Assembly (NCBI RefSeq): GCF_006337105.1
Contig: NZ_CP040871.1
Location: forward strand, 868,001 to 932,000
Length of the DNA: 64,000 nucleotides
Source of the DNA: Thermomonas aquatica
GTDB lineage: Bacteria; Pseudomonadota; Gammaproteobacteria; Xanthomonadales; Xanthomonadaceae
Reading direction: 5' to 3'
In this document: positions 55,154-63,812 of the stretch, in pieces
Layout of the letters: every line of letters begins with the position of its first letter
Position numbering within the stretch: the stretch's first letter is position 1
Notes under the pieces: generated by a model
Databases searched by the model: none
Seen by the model: only the letters and a program-made list of their open reading frames with translations
What the model was told of the DNA's origin: nothing
Position numbers and translations under genes: made by a program

Positions 55154-55669
55154 ATGAAGGACGCGCGATCCACGCCGGCGGAGGCAGGCCGCGGCCCTGC
55201 CTCCCTGGGCGGCAAGGGCATGTGGTTCATCTATCCGTTCTTCGGCATCCACATGCTGATGTTCGGGCTGTCCGGCTTCCTGATGGCGTATTCCGCGAAA
55301 GGACCGGGCCTGGGCTTCCTGTACATGCATGGCGGCATCGCCATCCTGGTGTACATGGTGTTCTACCTCGCGATCTTCGGCCGCGACGAAGTGAAGTGGA
55401 TGCTGGTCAATGCCGGGCTCGGCATCCTCGGCATCTACTCGCAGATCGGCTGGCTGCTGGCGAAGTTCGGCAAGGACATCGACGACTATCCATGGCCGGC
55501 GCACGTCGTGCCGTTCCTGTACTACATCCTCTACACCTTCCTGCTGCGCCAGTTCCTGCTCGACCTCACCCGCAGCCGCGACAACCCGGCGCGCAAGAAG
55601 CTGGTGGATGCCGTGTACGTGGTGGGTTCGCTCATCGTGTACGGCGGGTTCCTGCTGCGCAGCCGCTGA
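55154..55669 (+). CDS. Unrecognised four-helix membrane protein
   Basis: Membrane protein of 171 residues with a soluble N-terminal segment (about 1-22) and about five hydrophobic segments (about 25-45, 52-72, 80-100, 116-135 and 150-168). Charged residues sit in the loops, including KFGKDIDDYPW. I recognise no family. The start is the ATG at 55154 with no strong ribosome-binding site. It follows the DUF1428 gene in the same direction and converges on the DUF1615 gene after four bases. Confidence 0.7.
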   Translation: MKDARSTPAEAGRGPASLGGKGMWFIYPFFGIHMLMFGLSGFLMAYSAKGPGLGFLYMHGGIAILVYMVFYLAIFGRDEVKWMLVNAGLGILGIYSQIGWLLAKFGKDIDDYPWPAHVVPFLYYILYTFLLRQFLLDLTRSRDNPARKKLVDAVYVVGSLIVYGGFLLRSR

Positions 55670-55673
55670 GGGT

Positions 55674-56768
55674 TCAGCGCGCCATGCAGGCGTTCCAGCG
55701 TGCGTTCACCCGCTCCGCGAACCAGGCCGTGGTCAGCTTGCGGGTGATCTTCGGGCTGTCCAGCGCGATGTCCGGCACCCGCGCACGCGCCACCGGCTTG
55801 CCGCTGCCCTTGCCGTCGGCGATGGCGAACACGCGGCGGTAGAGCTCGGTGTCGGCGAACGCGGCGCTGTCTCCCCGCGCCAATGCGCTGCGGATGCCGG
55901 CGGCATCCATCCGCAGTTGCGGGGCGATCCCGCGCAAGGCGGCTTCGGTCGCGCCGGGCCTGTCCATCGGCGCGCCCGGCGCCAGCAGGTCGCCGTCGCG
56001 CACCAGCTTCGTGCCGCTGGCGATCGCCGCCGCCTGCTGGAACGCGGCGTTGCGGCTGGCATGCCAGCCCGCGTTGAAATCGGCGAAGCGATAGATCGGG
56101 CGCGGGTAATCCACCGGATAACCGAGCAGGTGCTTGATGCCGAAGTACAGGCCGCCGCGCCGGCTGAAGACTTCGGCGCGGATCGAACCCGTGACCGGAT
56201 ACGGATAACCGCGCAGGTGGCGTTCGGCGAAATCGATGCGCACCTGCATCGGTCCGCCGGTGCGCACCGGGTTGAAGCGCGCGAACAGGCGCTGCCCCAT
56301 CGGCACCCGATGGGTCATTTCCTCGAACAGCGCGGACAGTTCCTGTTCGGTGCGCAAGGCGCCGATGCGCTGCGCGTAGGTGCGCCCATCGGGCGCATGG
56401 AAACGCAGCGCGGCCTCGACCATGAAGTGCGGCACATGCAGTTTTTCCGCACGCCGATCGATCTCCGCACGCGCGATCTGCGCCAGGCCCGGCACCGGCG
56501 GATCGACGCGATAGGTGGATTCCTGTTCGACCACCGCCAGCACCGCGCACAGGTTGGACGTGCTCGGTTCCAGCTCCTGCGCCGCGAACGCGGCCTGGAT
56601 ATCGCGCGCCCAGCCGTCGCGGTCGTGCAGGGTGGCCGGCAGCTTGCGCAGCAGTTCGGCGCGCACCTGCTCCGGGGTGCGCGGCGATTCGCAGGCGGGC
56701 AGCAGGGCGATGCCGAGGCAGAGGGCGAGCAGCGCAGGGAGTCGATGGCGTCCTGGGACCTGCGTCAT
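55674..56768 (-). CDS. DUF1615-family lipoprotein
   Basis: Lipoprotein-like protein of 364 residues in the DUF1615 family. The signal ends in ALLPAC (Cys26). The mature part has long helices and conserved segments AVVEQESTYRVDPPVPGL (about 82-99), HVPHFMVEAALRFHA, and YFGIKHLLGYPVDYPRPIYRF. The glutamate in EQEST and the fold of repeated helices are reminiscent of lytic transglycosylase-like domains, but I cannot confirm activity. DUF1615 proteins are widespread and uncharacterised in proteobacteria. The gene is alone on the minus strand before the MATE gene. Confidence 0.85.
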   Translation of the reverse strand: MTQVPGRHRLPALLALCLGIALLPACESPRTPEQVRAELLRKLPATLHDRDGWARDIQAAFAAQELEPSTSNLCAVLAVVEQESTYRVDPPVPGLAQIARAEIDRRAEKLHVPHFMVEAALRFHAPDGRTYAQRIGALRTEQELSALFEEMTHRVPMGQRLFARFNPVRTGGPMQVRIDFAERHLRGYPYPVTGSIRAEVFSRRGGLYFGIKHLLGYPVDYPRPIYRFADFNAGWHASRNAAFQQAAAIASGTKLVRDGDLLAPGAPMDRPGATEAALRGIAPQLRMDAAGIRSALARGDSAAFADTELYRRVFAIADGKGSGKPVARARVPDIALDSPKITRKLTTAWFAERVNARWNACMAR

Positions 56769-56841
56769 GCGGCACTGCCGGCGGGGTTTCGCGCAGGCTA
56801 GCAGGCGCCCCTGAACCGGTTCCGACTGGCCCGCCGGGGCC

Positions 56842-58272
56842 CTAGACCTGCGCGGCCTTCCACTTGCCGCGACTGAACAGCCACAGGGTGAACAGGCCCA
56901 CCGAAGTCTCCGACGCGAACACCGCCCAGAACACGCCGGTCTCCTGCAGGCCCAGGTGCAGCGCGAGATACCACGCCAGCGGGATCTGGATCAGCCAGAA
57001 GAACACCACGTTGATCCAGGTCGGCGTCGCGGTGTCGCCGGCGCCGTTGAAGGCCTGCACGCTGACCATCCACCAGCCGTACACGAACAGCGAATACGAC
57101 AGGATGCGCAGCCATTCGGCGCCGACCGCGACCACCTGCGGATCCGCGCTGAAGAAGCCGACGATCGCCTGCGGGAACAGGAAGAACAGCACCGCGATCG
57201 CGACCAGGTAGGCCATGTTGTACTTGCCGATCTGCCACACCGAGGCCTCGGCGCGTTCCGGCTGCTGCGCGCCGAGGTTCTGCCCGACCAGCGTCGCCGC
57301 CGCGTTCGACATGCCCCAGGCCGGCATCATCGTGAACATCATGATGCGGATGGCGATGGTGGCACCGGCCACCGCCTCGCTGCCGATGCTGGCGAGGATG
57401 CGCATCAGGAAGATCCACGAGGTCATCGCCACCAGCATCTGCCCCACCCCGCCGAGCGAGGTGCGCACGATGTTCCACAGCATCGCGCCGTGCCAGGCGA
57501 TCTGCGAACCCAGCACGCGGATGTGCTGGCCGCCGCGGAACAGCGTCCACAGCTGGTACAGCACGCCGGTGCCGCGGCCGATGCAGGTGGCGATCGCCGC
57601 GCCCTCGATGCCCAGTTGCGGGAACGGCCCGACGCCGAAGATCAGCAGCGGGCACAGCAGGATGTTCAGCCCGTTCGACAACCACAGCACGCGCATCGCG
57701 ATGGCGGCATCGCCGGCACCGCGGAAGATCGCGTTGATCACGAACAGCAGCATGATCACCGCGTTGCCGCCGAGCATCCATTGCGTGTACCTGTAGCCGT
57801 GCTCGATCGCCCAGGCATCGGCGCCCATCAGCCGCAGCAGGCCCTGCGCGTACAGGATGCCGATGATCGCGGGCAGCACCGACGCCAGCAGCGCGACGAT
57901 GATCGCCTGCACCGCGGTCACCGCGGCCTCCTCGGGTTTGCCCTCGCCGATGCGTCGCGCGATCACCGCGGTCACCGCCATCGCCAACCCCATCGCCACC
58001 GAATACAGCAGGAACAGGTAGCTCTCGGTCAACCCGACCGTGGCCACCGCCGACGGCCCCAGCTTGGCCACGAAGAAGATGTCGACCACCGCGAAGGTGG
58101 ATTCCAGCACCAGCTCCAGCACCATCGGCACCGCCAGCAGGAACACCGCGCGGCGCAGCGGGATCCTGGTGTAGTCCGCATTGGTGCCGCGGATCGCATC
58201 GCGCAATTCGCGCCACAGCGGTTGCGGAACGGCAGGTTCGGACGTGCCGACGGGCGGTTGCGTGGACTGCAT
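56842..58272 (-). CDS. MATE-family multidrug/cation exporter
   Basis: Twelve-helix transporter of 476 residues in the MATE (NorM/DinF) family, which exports cationic compounds in exchange for sodium or protons. Two homologous halves are visible: VLELVLESTFAVVDIFFVAKLGPSAVATVGLTESYLFL in the first, in parts, and RTSLGGVGQMLVAMTSWIFLMRILA in the second, with the typical VGQNLGAQQPERAE loop. The conserved aspartates of the cation site are less clear, so substrate is uncertain. GGAGG precedes the ATG. The gene is separate from its neighbours by about 70 bp. Confidence 0.9.
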   Translation of the reverse strand: MQSTQPPVGTSEPAVPQPLWRELRDAIRGTNADYTRIPLRRAVFLLAVPMVLELVLESTFAVVDIFFVAKLGPSAVATVGLTESYLFLLYSVAMGLAMAVTAVIARRIGEGKPEEAAVTAVQAIIVALLASVLPAIIGILYAQGLLRLMGADAWAIEHGYRYTQWMLGGNAVIMLLFVINAIFRGAGDAAIAMRVLWLSNGLNILLCPLLIFGVGPFPQLGIEGAAIATCIGRGTGVLYQLWTLFRGGQHIRVLGSQIAWHGAMLWNIVRTSLGGVGQMLVAMTSWIFLMRILASIGSEAVAGATIAIRIMMFTMMPAWGMSNAAATLVGQNLGAQQPERAEASVWQIGKYNMAYLVAIAVLFFLFPQAIVGFFSADPQVVAVGAEWLRILSYSLFVYGWWMVSVQAFNGAGDTATPTWINVVFFWLIQIPLAWYLALHLGLQETGVFWAVFASETSVGLFTLWLFSRGKWKAAQV

Positions 58273-58350
58273 GCGTGCCTCCGTGCATTCGGGCCGATGT
58301 TAACCAGGACGAACGACCGGGCATCGAATCGACATGCCCGCAGGTCCCGG

Positions 58351-58866
58351 CTAGCCGCCCGCCATGTCCACCAATTTGGCTACCGTGTTCATGTTGCGTG
58401 CCGTGCCGGCCTTGGCCGCCGGGATCTGCAGTTTCGCATCGCGCATGCCGTCGGCATCGCGGTAATCGACGTAGATTTCGCGCCGGCCCAGCGCAATGCG
58501 CTCGTCGCGCCGATGCTGCGCATGCGCCAGCGCGTCGGCCGGCGGCGCGTCGTCGAGGAAGATCGCCACCACCCGGTTCGGCGGCGAATCCGCGAACGGA
58601 TTGGCCGCCAGCACCGCGCGCATGGCCGCGGCGGTACGCACCAGCACCCCGACCGGCTTGCCGGCATGGCCCAGCAGCGCCGCTTCCAGTGCCCGTTTCA
58701 CCTGTGCCTCGCCTTCGGCGCTGCGCAGCACCACGTTGCCGCTGGCGATGTAGGTCCGCGCATCGCGGAATCCCGCCGCCGCGCACAGCGCGCGCAGGTC
58801 TTCCATCGGCAATTTGCCGGTGCCGCCGACGTTGACCGCGCGCAACAAGGCAATGAACGAGTTCAT
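58351..58866 (-). CDS. DUF1697-family protein
   Basis: Protein of 171 residues in the DUF1697 family. Motifs are FIALLRAVNVGGTGKLPMEDLRALCAAAGF at the start, in two parts, and the ARTYIASGNVVLRS segment, then a basic central part. The C-terminal NMNTVAKLVDMA tail is characteristic. It is a small alpha-beta protein of unknown role, common in bacteria. It is divergent from dbpA with only 29 bases between the starts, so the two promoters overlap. Confidence 0.85.
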   Translation of the reverse strand: MNSFIALLRAVNVGGTGKLPMEDLRALCAAAGFRDARTYIASGNVVLRSAEGEAQVKRALEAALLGHAGKPVGVLVRTAAAMRAVLAANPFADSPPNRVVAIFLDDAPPADALAHAQHRRDERIALGRREIYVDYRDADGMRDAKLQIPAAKAGTARNMNTVAKLVDMAGG

Positions 58867-58895
58867 GCTCCAGCTTAACCTGCGATCATGCGCGG

Positions 58896-60281
58896 ATGAG
58901 CACGCCCGCCACCTTCGCCGACCTCGCCCTGGACGCATCCCTGCGCCCGGGCCTCGATGCCCTCGACTACACCGCGCTGACCCCGATCCAGGCGCAGGCC
59001 CTGCCCGCGATCCTGCAAGGCCGCGACGTGATCGCGCAGGCGCCGACCGGCAGCGGCAAGACCGCGGCGTTCGGGCTGGGCCTGTTGCAGGGCATCGATG
59101 CAAGTGCGGTCAAGACGCAGGCGCTGGTGCTGTGTCCCACCCGCGAACTGGCCGACCAGGTCGGCAAGCAGCTGCGCAAACTCGCCACCGGCATCGCCAA
59201 CCTGAAGCTGTCGGTGCTGTGCGGCGGCATCCCGCTGGGCCCGCAACTGGCCTCGCTCGCGCATGCGCCGCACGTGGTGGTGGGCACGCCCGGGCGCGTG
59301 CTGGAACTGGTGCAGAAGGACGCGCTGGACCTGCGCAAGCTGCGCACGCTGGTACTGGATGAAGCCGACCGCATGCTGGACATGGGCTTCGACGAACCGA
59401 TCCGCGCGCTGGTCAAGCGCACGCCGAAGGACCGGCAGACCCTGCTGTTCTCGGCCACCTTCCCCGACGCGATCCGCACGCTGGCCACCGCCATGCTGCG
59501 CGAGCCGCTGGAGGTCAGCGTGGACGGCGAGGCGCACGCACCGCGCATCGAGGCGCATTTCTTCGAGGCCGATGGTGCCCGCCGCGCGCCGCAGCTGGCC
59601 GCGCTGCTGCTGCAGTTCCGCCCGGAATCGACCGTGGTGTTCTGCAACATGCGCCGCGACACCGAGGAAGTGGTCGGTTCGCTGGCGCATTACGGCTTCG
59701 CCGCGCTCGCCCTGCACGGCGACATGGAACAGCGCGACCGCGACGAGGTGCTGGTGCGCTTCGCCAACCGCAGTTGCAACGTGCTGGTCGCCAGCGACGT
59801 CGCCGCGCGCGGGCTCGACATCGACGACATCGGCGCGGTGGTGAACTACGAACTGCCGACCGATGCCGATACCTACCTGCATCGCGTCGGCCGCACCGGC
59901 CGCGCCGGGCGCGATGGACTCGCCCTCAGCCTGGTGGCGGACAACGAACGCGGACGCGCCGCGCTGGTCGAAGAACGCCAGGGCAACGCGATCCGCTACG
60001 AGCGCGCGGCCCCGCTCGACGGCAAGCCGCGCGACGTGCCGCAGGCGGCGATGGTCACCCTGCGCATCGACGCCGGCCGCACCGACAAGCTGCGCCCCGG
60101 CGACATCGTCGGCGCGCTGACCGGCGATGCCGGCGGCCTGCCCAAGGACGCGATCGGCAAGATCGCCGTGTTCCCGACCCGCAGCTACGTCGCCATCGTC
60201 CGCAAGGAAGGCGACCACGCGCTGGCGCAGCTGCGCGCGGGCAAGATCAAGGGCCGCCGCTTCCGCGTCAACCGGCTGTAG
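58896..60281 (+). CDS. dbpA: ATP-dependent RNA helicase DbpA
   Basis: DEAD-box helicase of 461 residues that remodels 23S rRNA during large-subunit assembly. All helicase motifs are present: APTGSGKT (about 49), PTRELADQVG, GTPGRVLEL, DEADRMLDMGF, SATFP, VFCNMRRDTEEV, ASDVAARGLDI and HRVGRTGRAG. The C-terminal RNA-binding domain that recognises hairpin 92 is present (LRIDAGRTDKLRPGDIVGALTGDAG, in parts), which distinguishes DbpA from other DEAD-box proteins. The ATG start gives standard length. It converges with the metallo-beta-lactamase-fold gene six bases later. Confidence 0.94.
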   Translation: MSTPATFADLALDASLRPGLDALDYTALTPIQAQALPAILQGRDVIAQAPTGSGKTAAFGLGLLQGIDASAVKTQALVLCPTRELADQVGKQLRKLATGIANLKLSVLCGGIPLGPQLASLAHAPHVVVGTPGRVLELVQKDALDLRKLRTLVLDEADRMLDMGFDEPIRALVKRTPKDRQTLLFSATFPDAIRTLATAMLREPLEVSVDGEAHAPRIEAHFFEADGARRAPQLAALLLQFRPESTVVFCNMRRDTEEVVGSLAHYGFAALALHGDMEQRDRDEVLVRFANRSCNVLVASDVAARGLDIDDIGAVVNYELPTDADTYLHRVGRTGRAGRDGLALSLVADNERGRAALVEERQGNAIRYERAAPLDGKPRDVPQAAMVTLRIDAGRTDKLRPGDIVGALTGDAGGLPKDAIGKIAVFPTRSYVAIVRKEGDHALAQLRAGKIKGRRFRVNRL

Positions 60282-60287
60282 GACGCA

Positions 60288-61466
60288 TCAGCTTGCGGCG
60301 GGCTCCGCCGCAAGCACCGCGCGCCACCAGCGTTCGCCGGCATGCGGCGCATCGATGTCGATGCGCTCGCCCATGATCGGCGTGGCGACATTCACCCCGC
60401 GCGCATCGCCCAGGGCCAGCACGCGCTCGAACGGTTCCGCCCACGGGTGCATGGACAGGTCGAAGGTGCCGTTGTGGATCGGCAGCAGCCACTTGCCGCG
60501 CAGGTCGACATGCGCCTGCACGGTCTGCTCCGGCTGCATGTGCACGTACGGCCACTGGGTGTTGTAGGCGCCGGTTTCCATCAGGGTGAGGTCGAACGGG
60601 CCGAAGCGGCGGCCGATCTCGGCGAAGCCGTCGAAGTAGCCGGAATCGCCGCTGAAATACACGCGCTTGTCGCCATCGACGATCACCCACGAGCCCCACA
60701 GCGTGCGGTTGCCGTCGCGCAGGCCGCGCCCGGAGAAATGCTGGGTGGGCACGAAGGTGAACTGCACGCCGTCGACGCCGACGCCCTGCCACCAGTCGAA
60801 CTGGCGCACCTTGTCGCGCGGCACGCCCCAGTCGACCAGGCGGTCGCCGACGCCGAGCGGCGCCAGGAACAGCTCGGTCTTGCCGGCGAGCGCCTTCACC
60901 GCGGCCTTGTCGAGATGATCGTAATGGTCGTGCGAGAGCAGCACGCCGCGGATCGGCGGCAAGTCGTCCAGCGCGATCGGCGGCGCGTGGAAGCGTTTCG
61001 GCCCGAACCACTGCAGCGGCGAGGCGCGCAGCGAAAACACCGGATCGGTCAGCCACCACTTGCCGCGCAGCTTGATCAAGAGGGTCGAATGGCCGAGCCG
61101 ATACAGGCTGCGGTCGGGTGCGGCGTCGAGCTCGGCGCGGGTCAGCTTGCGCACCGGGACCGGCGCACGCGGCACGGTGTCCTTCGGCTTGTTGAAGAAG
61201 AAATCCCACATGGTCTTGCCGCCCGGCTCCGCCGTGGTGGCGGGCTTGGGCGTGGTGTTGCGGAACTGGCCGTCGGCGAAGTGTTTCGAATCCGCGTAGT
61301 CGCCTCGCGGCGCACGCGCGCATTGGGAAGCGGTCAAGGCGATCAATCCGAGGAAAAGAAGGGGGAGGAACAACCTGCGCCGGCGGGCCGGTTTCGTCGC
61401 GGAGTCGATGTCTGGCTCCTGGGTGATGGCCGGCGCATGGAGGAAGACGTGGGGATGGATCGGCAC
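60288..61466 (-). CDS. Metallo-beta-lactamase-fold hydrolase (NAPE-PLD/RomA-like)
   Basis: Exported or membrane-anchored protein of 392 residues. A hydrophobic segment (about 31-48, LLFLGLIALTAS) after an arginine-rich n-region looks like an uncleaved anchor. The metal-binding motif LLSHDHYDHLD (about 179-189, HxHxDH) and GDSGYF (about 271), LPIHNGTFDL segments fit the group that includes N-acyl-phosphatidylethanolamine phospholipase D and RomA. The substrate is not known; a lipid is plausible. It is convergent with dbpA. An Arg/Pro-rich n-region precedes the anchor. Confidence 0.85.
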   Translation of the reverse strand: MPIHPHVFLHAPAITQEPDIDSATKPARRRRLFLPLLFLGLIALTASQCARAPRGDYADSKHFADGQFRNTTPKPATTAEPGGKTMWDFFFNKPKDTVPRAPVPVRKLTRAELDAAPDRSLYRLGHSTLLIKLRGKWWLTDPVFSLRASPLQWFGPKRFHAPPIALDDLPPIRGVLLSHDHYDHLDKAAVKALAGKTELFLAPLGVGDRLVDWGVPRDKVRQFDWWQGVGVDGVQFTFVPTQHFSGRGLRDGNRTLWGSWVIVDGDKRVYFSGDSGYFDGFAEIGRRFGPFDLTLMETGAYNTQWPYVHMQPEQTVQAHVDLRGKWLLPIHNGTFDLSMHPWAEPFERVLALGDARGVNVATPIMGERIDIDAPHAGERWWRAVLAAEPAAS

Positions 61467-61531
61467 GGGGCAAGTCCGGGCCGACGAGCCCGGGGAGCAC
61501 GGTTAACGCGCGGTTGCAGTGGGATGCGGCT

Positions 61532-62140
61532 TCAGTCGGGTTTGTCGCCAGGGCGGTCGCGCGCCGGCAACGCGTCGCGGAACGCCTCGAAGCTCTTCCA
61601 CGCCGGTACCGGCGGCGTGTAACCGGGGCGCGGCGCATGCGCGGAATGCTCGACCAGCTGCATCCTGTGCAGGTAGCGCGGGCAGTTCGGGAAGATCCGC
61701 TGCGCGGTGATGCGCACCACGAACACGCAGCCGGGATACTGCGCGCGCAACGGATCGTCCTCGAGCACCTGCGCGGTGCCGTTCACCCGCAACCGCTTCG
61801 GGTTCTCGAAATCGAGGAACAGCAGGCCGACGTGCGGATTGGCCCGGACATTGCCCCAGCTGCGGTACATGCCGTTGCCGTCGTAGTCCGGGACCGCCAG
61901 CGTGCGTTCGTCCAGCACCTGCACGAAGCCGGGCAAGCCGCCCTTGTAGGAACAATCGGGATGGCCGTCGGCATCGGCGGTGGCGATGAAGAACATCGCG
62001 CTGCGTTCGATGAAGGCGCGATCCTCGTCGGTGAACGCGGTGCGCACGATCACCTGCTCGAGGCGATCGGCCAGCCGGCGCGTGTCGCGCACGTCCTGCA
62101 GCTGCCGCATGCCCTCGTGGTACATCGGGTCGTCTGCCAT
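61532..62140 (-). CDS. Pyridoxamine 5'-phosphate oxidase-family protein
   Basis: Flavin-binding-fold protein of 202 residues in the PNPOx superfamily. The split-barrel core shows SAMFFIATADADGHPDCSYKGGLPGF, in two parts, VPDYDGNGMYRSWGNVRANPHVGLLFLDFE (about 82-111, in parts) and VVRITAQRIFPNCPRY. Such proteins bind FMN or F420 and reduce small compounds; a true pyridoxine role is not supported. The start at 62140 (MADDPM) is used. Downstream a DsbA-like gene follows about 105 bp upstream in the opposite reading order, both on the minus strand. Confidence 0.87.
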   Translation of the reverse strand: MADDPMYHEGMRQLQDVRDTRRLADRLEQVIVRTAFTDEDRAFIERSAMFFIATADADGHPDCSYKGGLPGFVQVLDERTLAVPDYDGNGMYRSWGNVRANPHVGLLFLDFENPKRLRVNGTAQVLEDDPLRAQYPGCVFVVRITAQRIFPNCPRYLHRMQLVEHSAHAPRPGYTPPVPAWKSFEAFRDALPARDRPGDKPD

Positions 62141-62245
62141 GGAGCCTCCCGACTGCAGGGATCGGCGGTGCCGCGGGCCACCCCGGCATCGCGCCTACCG
62201 TGGACAACGACGGCCGGGGCGCGCCGCGGCCATCGCGCGGACGAC

Positions 62246-62896
62246 TCAGCCAGCGTTCGCGGCCGCGATCTCGCGCAACGCCTGTTCGAACACCTCGACC
62301 GGCTGCCCGCCGGAGATCAGGTGCTTCCGCTCGATGATCACCGCCGGCACGCCGTTGATGCCGTTGTGCAGGAAGAACTGCTCGGCCTCGCGCACCTCGC
62401 CCGCGTATTCGCCCGAGGCGAGGATCGCCCGCGCGCGTTCCGCATCCAGCCCGGCGTCGGCGGCGATGGCGGCCAGCATGGCATGGTCGGAGACGTTGCG
62501 GCCTTCGCTGAAGTAGGCGCGCAGCAAGGCCTGCTTGAACTCGAGCTGCTTGCCCTCGAGGCCGGCCCAGTGCAGCAACCGGTGCGCATCGAAGGTGTTC
62601 CAGATCCGGCTGCGCGCATTGAAGTCGAACACGAAACCGAGCTCGGCGCCGCGCGCGCGGATGCGCTCCTGGTTTTCGGCCAATTGCATATCGGACATGC
62701 CGTACTTGCGCTGCAGGTGCTCGGCGATGCTTTCGCCTTCCGCGGGCATCTGCGGGTTGAGCTCGAACGGCTGAAAGTGGATGTCGGCGACAACCTCGCC
62801 CTGCAGGCGTTGCAGCGCCTGTTCCAGCGAAGCCAGGCCGATCGCGCACCACGGGCAGACCACGTCGGAGACTAAATCGATGCGCAGGGTCTTCAT
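62246..62896 (-). CDS. DsbA/FrnE-family thiol oxidoreductase
   Basis: Cytosolic DsbA-like protein of 216 residues, FrnE type. The CPWC motif is at residues 14-17 (VVCPWCAIG), the cis-proline segment is GVPAVIIERK near 180, and the helical insertion between them is typical of 2-hydroxychromene isomerase/FrnE-like members. It has no export signal, so it is probably cytosolic and not a periplasmic disulfide enzyme. Its ATG overlaps the stop of the ATP-grasp gene (ATGA), so they may act together, perhaps in peptide or redox metabolism. Substrate unknown. Confidence 0.88.
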   Translation of the reverse strand: MKTLRIDLVSDVVCPWCAIGLASLEQALQRLQGEVVADIHFQPFELNPQMPAEGESIAEHLQRKYGMSDMQLAENQERIRARGAELGFVFDFNARSRIWNTFDAHRLLHWAGLEGKQLEFKQALLRAYFSEGRNVSDHAMLAAIAADAGLDAERARAILASGEYAGEVREAEQFFLHNGINGVPAVIIERKHLISGGQPVEVFEQALREIAAANAG

Positions 62897-63780
62897 GCGG
62901 GGGTTCCTTGGTTGATGGCATCGCGCAGGGCGTGTGCGAAGACCGCGCCCTGCATCGGGTCGATGCCCAGGTAGAAATCCGGCTCGATCAACTCGGCCTC
63001 CATCAGCAGCCAGCGGCCATCGGCGTCCGGCACCATGTCGATGCGCGCGTAAAGCAGCGGCGCATCGATCGCGGCCAGCACCTGTTCGGCCAGCAGCACG
63101 GCGCCAGCCGGCGGCGGCGACAGCAGCGTGTACAGGCCGCCGAATTCCTCCTGCACGCGGAATTCGCCCTCGACCGGGCGCTTGTTCACCGCATGGCTGA
63201 GGCGGCCGCCGAAATACAGCAGCGAGGTCTCGCCTTCGCGTTCGATGGTCGAAAGATAGGGCTGGATCAGCATGCTGGTGCCTTCGGCCTCGTCGACCGC
63301 GTCGCCGCGCCGCACCCGCCGCGTCTTCCATGCGCCGCCGGACACCGCCGGCTTGACGATCAGCTCGTCCGCGCCGGTTTGATCGAACATCCCGTCGACC
63401 ATTTCCTGCTGCAGTCGATCGGTGCAGATCGTGGGCGGAATCGCCACGCCGCGCAGGGCCAGCTCGGACAGGTACGACTTGTCCGAATTCCAGGCGAGTA
63501 CCGGCGCCGGATTGGCCAGCGCCAGTCCGGCGTCGCTCCATGTCTTGCAGGCCTGCAGCCAATGCTGGTGGTCATGGTGGTAGCCCCAGGCCAGCAGCGG
63601 CAGTACGCGCGTGTAACCGCGCAAGGCCGAGGCATTCTCCACGTGTGCGGTCCACGGCGTCGGCGTGCTGGTGATGCCGACCTCGTCCAGCGCGCGCTGC
63701 AGGCGCGCCAGCACCTTCGGCCACAACTCGGCATTGTGGGTATCCGCCGGATCCGGGGTGAGGATGGCGACGCGGGTCAT
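62893..63780 (-). CDS. ATP-grasp ligase-like protein
   Basis: Protein of 295 residues with the ATP-grasp fold. Motifs include ELIVKPAVSGGAWKT (about 140-154), LIQPYLSTIEREGETSLLYFGG (about 172-193, in two parts), and RIDMVPDADGRWLLMEAELIEPDFYL near the end, in parts, with the acidic residues that bind magnesium. Such enzymes join an acid to an amine with ATP, as in RimK or glutathione synthetase-like proteins. The start at 63780 (MTRVAILTPD) is favoured over an ATG 12 codons upstream. A thiol oxidoreductase is encoded next, overlapping by four bases. Confidence 0.82.
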   Translation of the reverse strand: MTRVAILTPDPADTHNAELWPKVLARLQRALDEVGITSTPTPWTAHVENASALRGYTRVLPLLAWGYHHDHQHWLQACKTWSDAGLALANPAPVLAWNSDKSYLSELALRGVAIPPTICTDRLQQEMVDGMFDQTGADELIVKPAVSGGAWKTRRVRRGDAVDEAEGTSMLIQPYLSTIEREGETSLLYFGGRLSHAVNKRPVEGEFRVQEEFGGLYTLLSPPPAGAVLLAEQVLAAIDAPLLYARIDMVPDADGRWLLMEAELIEPDFYLGIDPMQGAVFAHALRDAINQGTPA

Positions 63781-63812
63781 GGATGCACTTCGAAGGACAG
63801 GGTCACCGGGCT